NCBI GenBank assembly: GCA_003170325.1
Contig: PMZP01000021.1
Location: 1 to 5,111, forward strand
Direction: 5' to 3'
Origin: Candidatus Tayloriibacteriota bacterium
GTDB lineage: Bacteria; Patescibacteriota; Minisyncoccia; Phycocordibacterales; PALSA-1337
DNA: 5,111 bases
This document shows positions 2,848 through 5,111 of the stretch, in pieces. The notes under the pieces are model-generated. The model saw only the letters and a program-made list of their open reading frames with translations, did not search any database and was not told the origin of the DNA. The translations under genes were made by a program, and so were the position numbers. Position 1 is the stretch's first letter, and each line of letters opens with the position of its first letter.

Positions 2848-5111
2848 ATGCCGATATCACTCGAAAGTCGCCTGACCGACCATTTCCGCCTGACTCCCCT
2901 GCAGAAAGGAGCCTTGAGCCGCCTGAGAGTCGCGACCGTCGAAGACCTGCTCTATCACTTCCCGGTCCGCTATGGCGACACGGCCGAGGCGCTCAACATA
3001 GATTCATTGCGACACGGCGATACAGCTGTGGTCTTCGGAAAGATCGGCGGGCTCAAAGCTGGTAAAGGCTGGAAGAGCCGGATGACCATGGCCGAGGGCT
3101 TCATCGAGGATGAGACCGGCCGCATCCAGTGCGTCTGGTTCAATCAGCCTTATGTGGCGAAGATGTATACGGACGGGATGATAGTGCGCATCGAAGGCAA
3201 GGTTTCGGAGCGTAGAAAGGAGAAAGATCTTTACTTCTCCAACCCCAAGATCGAGAAAGTAAATGCTCTACCGATCGGGGTCGGCGATTCCCTTTTCGGT
3301 GGCGGTGAAGAGGCGCACACACTCTATCCTGTTTACCCGGAATCGCGCGGCATATCTTCCAGCTGGATCTACCACGCATTGCAGAAGATATTTAAAAGCG
3401 GATTGTTGGAATCGATCCCTGAACCGATCCCTGATGATATCCTAAAAAAATACCACCTGCCGGGAATTAAAACCGCGCTGGTTTGGATCCATACCCCTCT
3501 TACCAGAGACGACGCGCTATCCGCTCGCAAGCGATTCTCCTTCGAGGAGATCTTCCTGATCCAGCTCGGCAAACAGCAGGCGCGTCGCCGATTCAGTGAG
3601 CAGCCGTCATTCACGATCGAGACCGACCAAAAGCATGTCCGTGAATTCGTGCGCCGTTTTCCATTCACGGCGACGAAAGCCCAAGTCCATGCCATCGAGA
3701 CCGTCATCGACGATATGCAAAGAGACCATGCTATGTCTCGCCTCCTCGAAGGCGACGTAGGTTCCGGCAAAACCGCCGTGGCCGCGGCTACGGCTTACGC
3801 CGTGATCACTCAACATATGCACAAAAAATCAGAAGCTGGGAATCAGGAGCCGGAAGCCGGGAGCCAGAAACCCCAAGCTACGAACACCGAACTCCAAGCC
3901 CCTCACTTACAGATCGCCTACATGTGCCCTACGGAGATCTTGGCGACCCAACATTTCGAATCATTCATCCAATACTTTTCCTATATGCCGATCCAGATCG
4001 CCCTCATCACCGGCTCGGGCTGTCGCAAATTCCCTTCAAAGGTGAACCCGAAAGGCTGGACGGACATCTCCCGCGCACAGCTCTTGAAATGGGTAGCGAA
4101 CGGCGAGATCGCCGTGACGATCGGTACGCACGCGCTCATCCAGAAGACGGTCCAGTTCAAGAATCTGGCCTACGTGATCATCGATGAACAGCATCGATTT
4201 GGAACGGCGCAGAGGGCGAAACTCGTTAAGAAAAACCAGGCTCTGGGAGAAGGACTTTCGGAGAGGAAGCTTTCGGAGGCGCGAAGGCGCCGAGAAGCAG
4301 GCGCGGAGCGAGCACGCTCCGACGCCGGTTCATCGGAGGAAGTCCTTCTTCCAGAGCCTCCGCAAGCTTCCCTCAAAGGACTTCAGCATCCTGTCCCCCA
4401 TCTCTTATCAATGACCGCCACTCCTATTCCGAGGACATTGGCTCTAACCATGTACGGGGACCTCGACCTCACCCTGCTCGACGAGATGCCAGCCGGAAGA
4501 AAGCCTGTCATAACTGAACTGGTATTGCCGAATAAGCGCGAAGAGACTTATGAGAAGATCCGGCAAGAGCTCCGGACCGGCCGACAGATGTACGTGATCT
4601 GTCCGCGGATCGATGAGCCGGATCCAGACAAGGAGCTAGCTTTGATCGCCAAGTCGGTCAAGGAAGAAGCCAAGCGGTTAAAACGATCCGTCTTCCCCGA
4701 GTATGAGATCGGCGTCCTACATAGCAAGATGACGCCGAACGAGAAAGACCGCGTCATGAACGAATTCAAAACCGGCAAGATCCACATTCTCTGCGCCACT
4801 TCAGTCGTCGAAGTCGGCGTCAACGTGCCCAACGCAACCGTCATCATCATAGAGGGCGCCGAGCGGTTCGGGTTAGCCCAGCTCCACCAGCTCCGCGGAC
4901 GAGTCATGAGGAGCACCGACCAGTCTTACTGCTATGCATTCACGGAAACAAATTCAGTGAAATCCATCGAGCGTCTGAAAGCTCTGCAGACCGCCAAGAA
5001 CGGATTCGAACTGGCCGAGCTCGATCTCTCCCAGCGCGGCGCCGGACAGCTTTCCGGTGCCCGACAATGGGGCGTCTCCGACATCGCCATGGAAGCCCTG
5101 CAAAATCTGAA
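2848..5111 (+). CDS. recG: ATP-dependent DNA helicase RecG (3' end beyond window)
   Basis: RecG is a monomeric superfamily 2 translocase that reverses stalled replication forks and moves Holliday junctions during repair. 754 residues are visible without a stop. In order: N-terminal wedge/OB-fold domain (about 1-250, with LLYHFPVRYGD near the start), Walker A GDVGSGKT (302-309), motif Ia in CPTEILATQH, motif II DEQH (446-449) followed by RFG, motif III MTATPIPR (522-529), VVEVGVNVPNA near 653-663, motif VI around QLRGRVMR (681-688), and the TRG-type block RGAGQLSGARQWG (730-742). Perhaps 50-60 residues are missing at the end. E. coli RecG is 693 residues long. The excess comes mainly from two in-frame insertions, residues about 328-352 (7-bp repeat) and about 464-512 (palindromic element). 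Both fall between motifs, so the catalytic residues are intact. Motif VI reads RVMRS where RVGRG is usual, but the finger arginine R688 is kept. The ATG at 2848 is chosen from the promoter position and the family-like N-terminus. Confidence 0.96.
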   Translation, partial: MPISLESRLTDHFRLTPLQKGALSRLRVATVEDLLYHFPVRYGDTAEALNIDSLRHGDTAVVFGKIGGLKAGKGWKSRMTMAEGFIEDETGRIQCVWFNQPYVAKMYTDGMIVRIEGKVSERRKEKDLYFSNPKIEKVNALPIGVGDSLFGGGEEAHTLYPVYPESRGISSSWIYHALQKIFKSGLLESIPEPIPDDILKKYHLPGIKTALVWIHTPLTRDDALSARKRFSFEEIFLIQLGKQQARRRFSEQPSFTIETDQKHVREFVRRFPFTATKAQVHAIETVIDDMQRDHAMSRLLEGDVGSGKTAVAAATAYAVITQHMHKKSEAGNQEPEAGSQKPQATNTELQAPHLQIAYMCPTEILATQHFESFIQYFSYMPIQIALITGSGCRKFPSKVNPKGWTDISRAQLLKWVANGEIAVTIGTHALIQKTVQFKNLAYVIIDEQHRFGTAQRAKLVKKNQALGEGLSERKLSEARRRREAGAERARSDAGSSEEVLLPEPPQASLKGLQHPVPHLLSMTATPIPRTLALTMYGDLDLTLLDEMPAGRKPVITELVLPNKREETYEKIRQELRTGRQMYVICPRIDEPDPDKELALIAKSVKEEAKRLKRSVFPEYEIGVLHSKMTPNEKDRVMNEFKTGKIHILCATSVVEVGVNVPNATVIIIEGAERFGLAQLHQLRGRVMRSTDQSYCYAFTETNSVKSIERLKALQTAKNGFELAELDLSQRGAGQLSGARQWGVSDIAMEALQNL
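3829..3898 (+). repeat. Degenerate 7-bp tandem repeat inside recG
   Basis: Ten consecutive heptamers follow a YYRRRAR-like pattern: TCAGAAG, CTGGGAA, TCAGGAG, CCGGAAG, CCGGGAG, CCAGAAA, CCCCAAG, CTACGAA, CACCGAA, CTCCAAG. Because 3 x 7 is 21, the protein also repeats every seven residues (SEAGNQE, PEAGSQK, PQATNTE, then LQAP; residues 328-352). It lies between Walker A and motif Ia, where E. coli RecG has only a short connection, and would form a polar surface loop. It resembles in kind the heptanucleotide STRR repeats known from cyanobacteria. Confidence 0.75.
4278..4291 (+). repeat. Internal hairpin C of the recG element
   Basis: GGCGC (4278-4282) pairs with GCGCC (4287-4291) around a GAAG tetraloop. 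A weaker outer helix, CTTTC (4270-4274) with 4292-4297 and one bulge, can stack on it. It contains GCGAAGGCGC, shared with the intergenic hairpin at 2055-2064. Confidence 0.6.
4300..4326 (+). repeat. Internal hairpin D of the recG element
   Basis: 4300-4310 (GGCGCGGAGCG) pairs with 4315-4326 across an AGCA loop, giving 11 base pairs with one bulged A at 4322. The single bulged A in the 3' arm mirrors the design of the intergenic stem at 1988-2037. CGCGGAGCGA (4302-4311) is shared with 2086-2095. Confidence 0.65.

Larger units (their letters stand above)
4238..4383 (+). repeat. In-frame palindromic element inserted in recG
   Basis: AGGCTCTGGGAGAAGGACTT (4238-4257) is the reverse complement of 4340-4359 except at one position, which is a G.T wobble. 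A second pair, 4265-4280 (GGAAGCTTTCGGAGGC) with 4356-4371, matches at 15 of 16 and extends three more pairs past a bulged A at 4264. AAGGACTT (4250-4257) also recurs directly at 4376-4383. The element encodes an Arg/Ala/Glu-rich stretch (around RRREAGAERARS) between RecG motifs II and III, where 69 residues separate DEQHRFG from MTATP against 22 in E. coli. No transposase is present. It is RPE-like in behaviour (a palindromic element tolerated within a reading frame), with no claim of homology. Confidence 0.8.

Noticed and set aside
4548..4916. Antisense open frame of 122 codons in recG, and similar antisense frames at 3369-3822 and 4170-4376
   Set aside because: They lie opposite conserved RecG helicase motifs. 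The GC-rich codon pattern of recG keeps the opposite strand open by chance.

Overview
The window most resembles a genome fragment of a candidate-phyla (Patescibacteria, Parcubacteria-like) bacterium. The main reason is the wording of the RecG helicase, with segments such as FPSKVNP, DISRAQLLKWVANGEI and LAYVIIDEQHRFG. I associate these from memory with Parcubacteria RecG, so the assignment is an inference and not a search result. Compact spacing and apparently leaderless genes fit this.

Layout. Positions 1-1903 (minus strand) hold the first 634 residues of a large single-chain restriction-modification enzyme. It has an N-terminal PD-ExK nuclease followed by a gamma-class adenine-N6 methyltransferase, and it runs off the left edge. 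This gene is clearly AT-richer than the rest of the window and was probably acquired. Positions 1904-2299 are a gene-free divergent region. It contains a cluster of three GC-rich hairpins (1988-2107), a pyrimidine-rich mirror repeat in the loop of the largest hairpin, a nested inverted repeat (2195-2257), and outward-facing promoters for the flanking genes. Positions 2300-2803 (plus) encode a 167-residue four-helix membrane protein with a DUF2238/YjdF-like pattern of acidic and His residues. Positions 2848-5111 (plus) encode RecG, with the C-terminal end missing at the window edge.

The most unusual feature lies inside recG. The helicase carries two extra in-frame segments in its first helicase lobe. 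One, between motifs I and Ia, is a degenerate 7-bp tandem repeat that reads as a heptapeptide repeat. The other, between motifs II (DEQH) and III (TAT), is about 47 residues long. It is encoded by a palindromic element with a 20-nt inverted repeat pairing at 19 of 20 positions plus one G.T wobble, two internal GC-rich hairpins, and a second inverted repeat that competes with the first. The element shares two 10-mers, in the same order, with the intergenic hairpin cluster. This suggests one dispersed palindromic repeat family that can sit between genes or inside an essential-type enzyme, much like the Rickettsia palindromic elements.

The genes do not form an obvious pathway. The restriction-modification gene is divergent from the other two, and the membrane gene and recG each appear to have their own promoter. 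For all three gene starts, the best sigma70-like -10 element puts transcription start on or one base before the ATG, which points to leaderless mRNAs.
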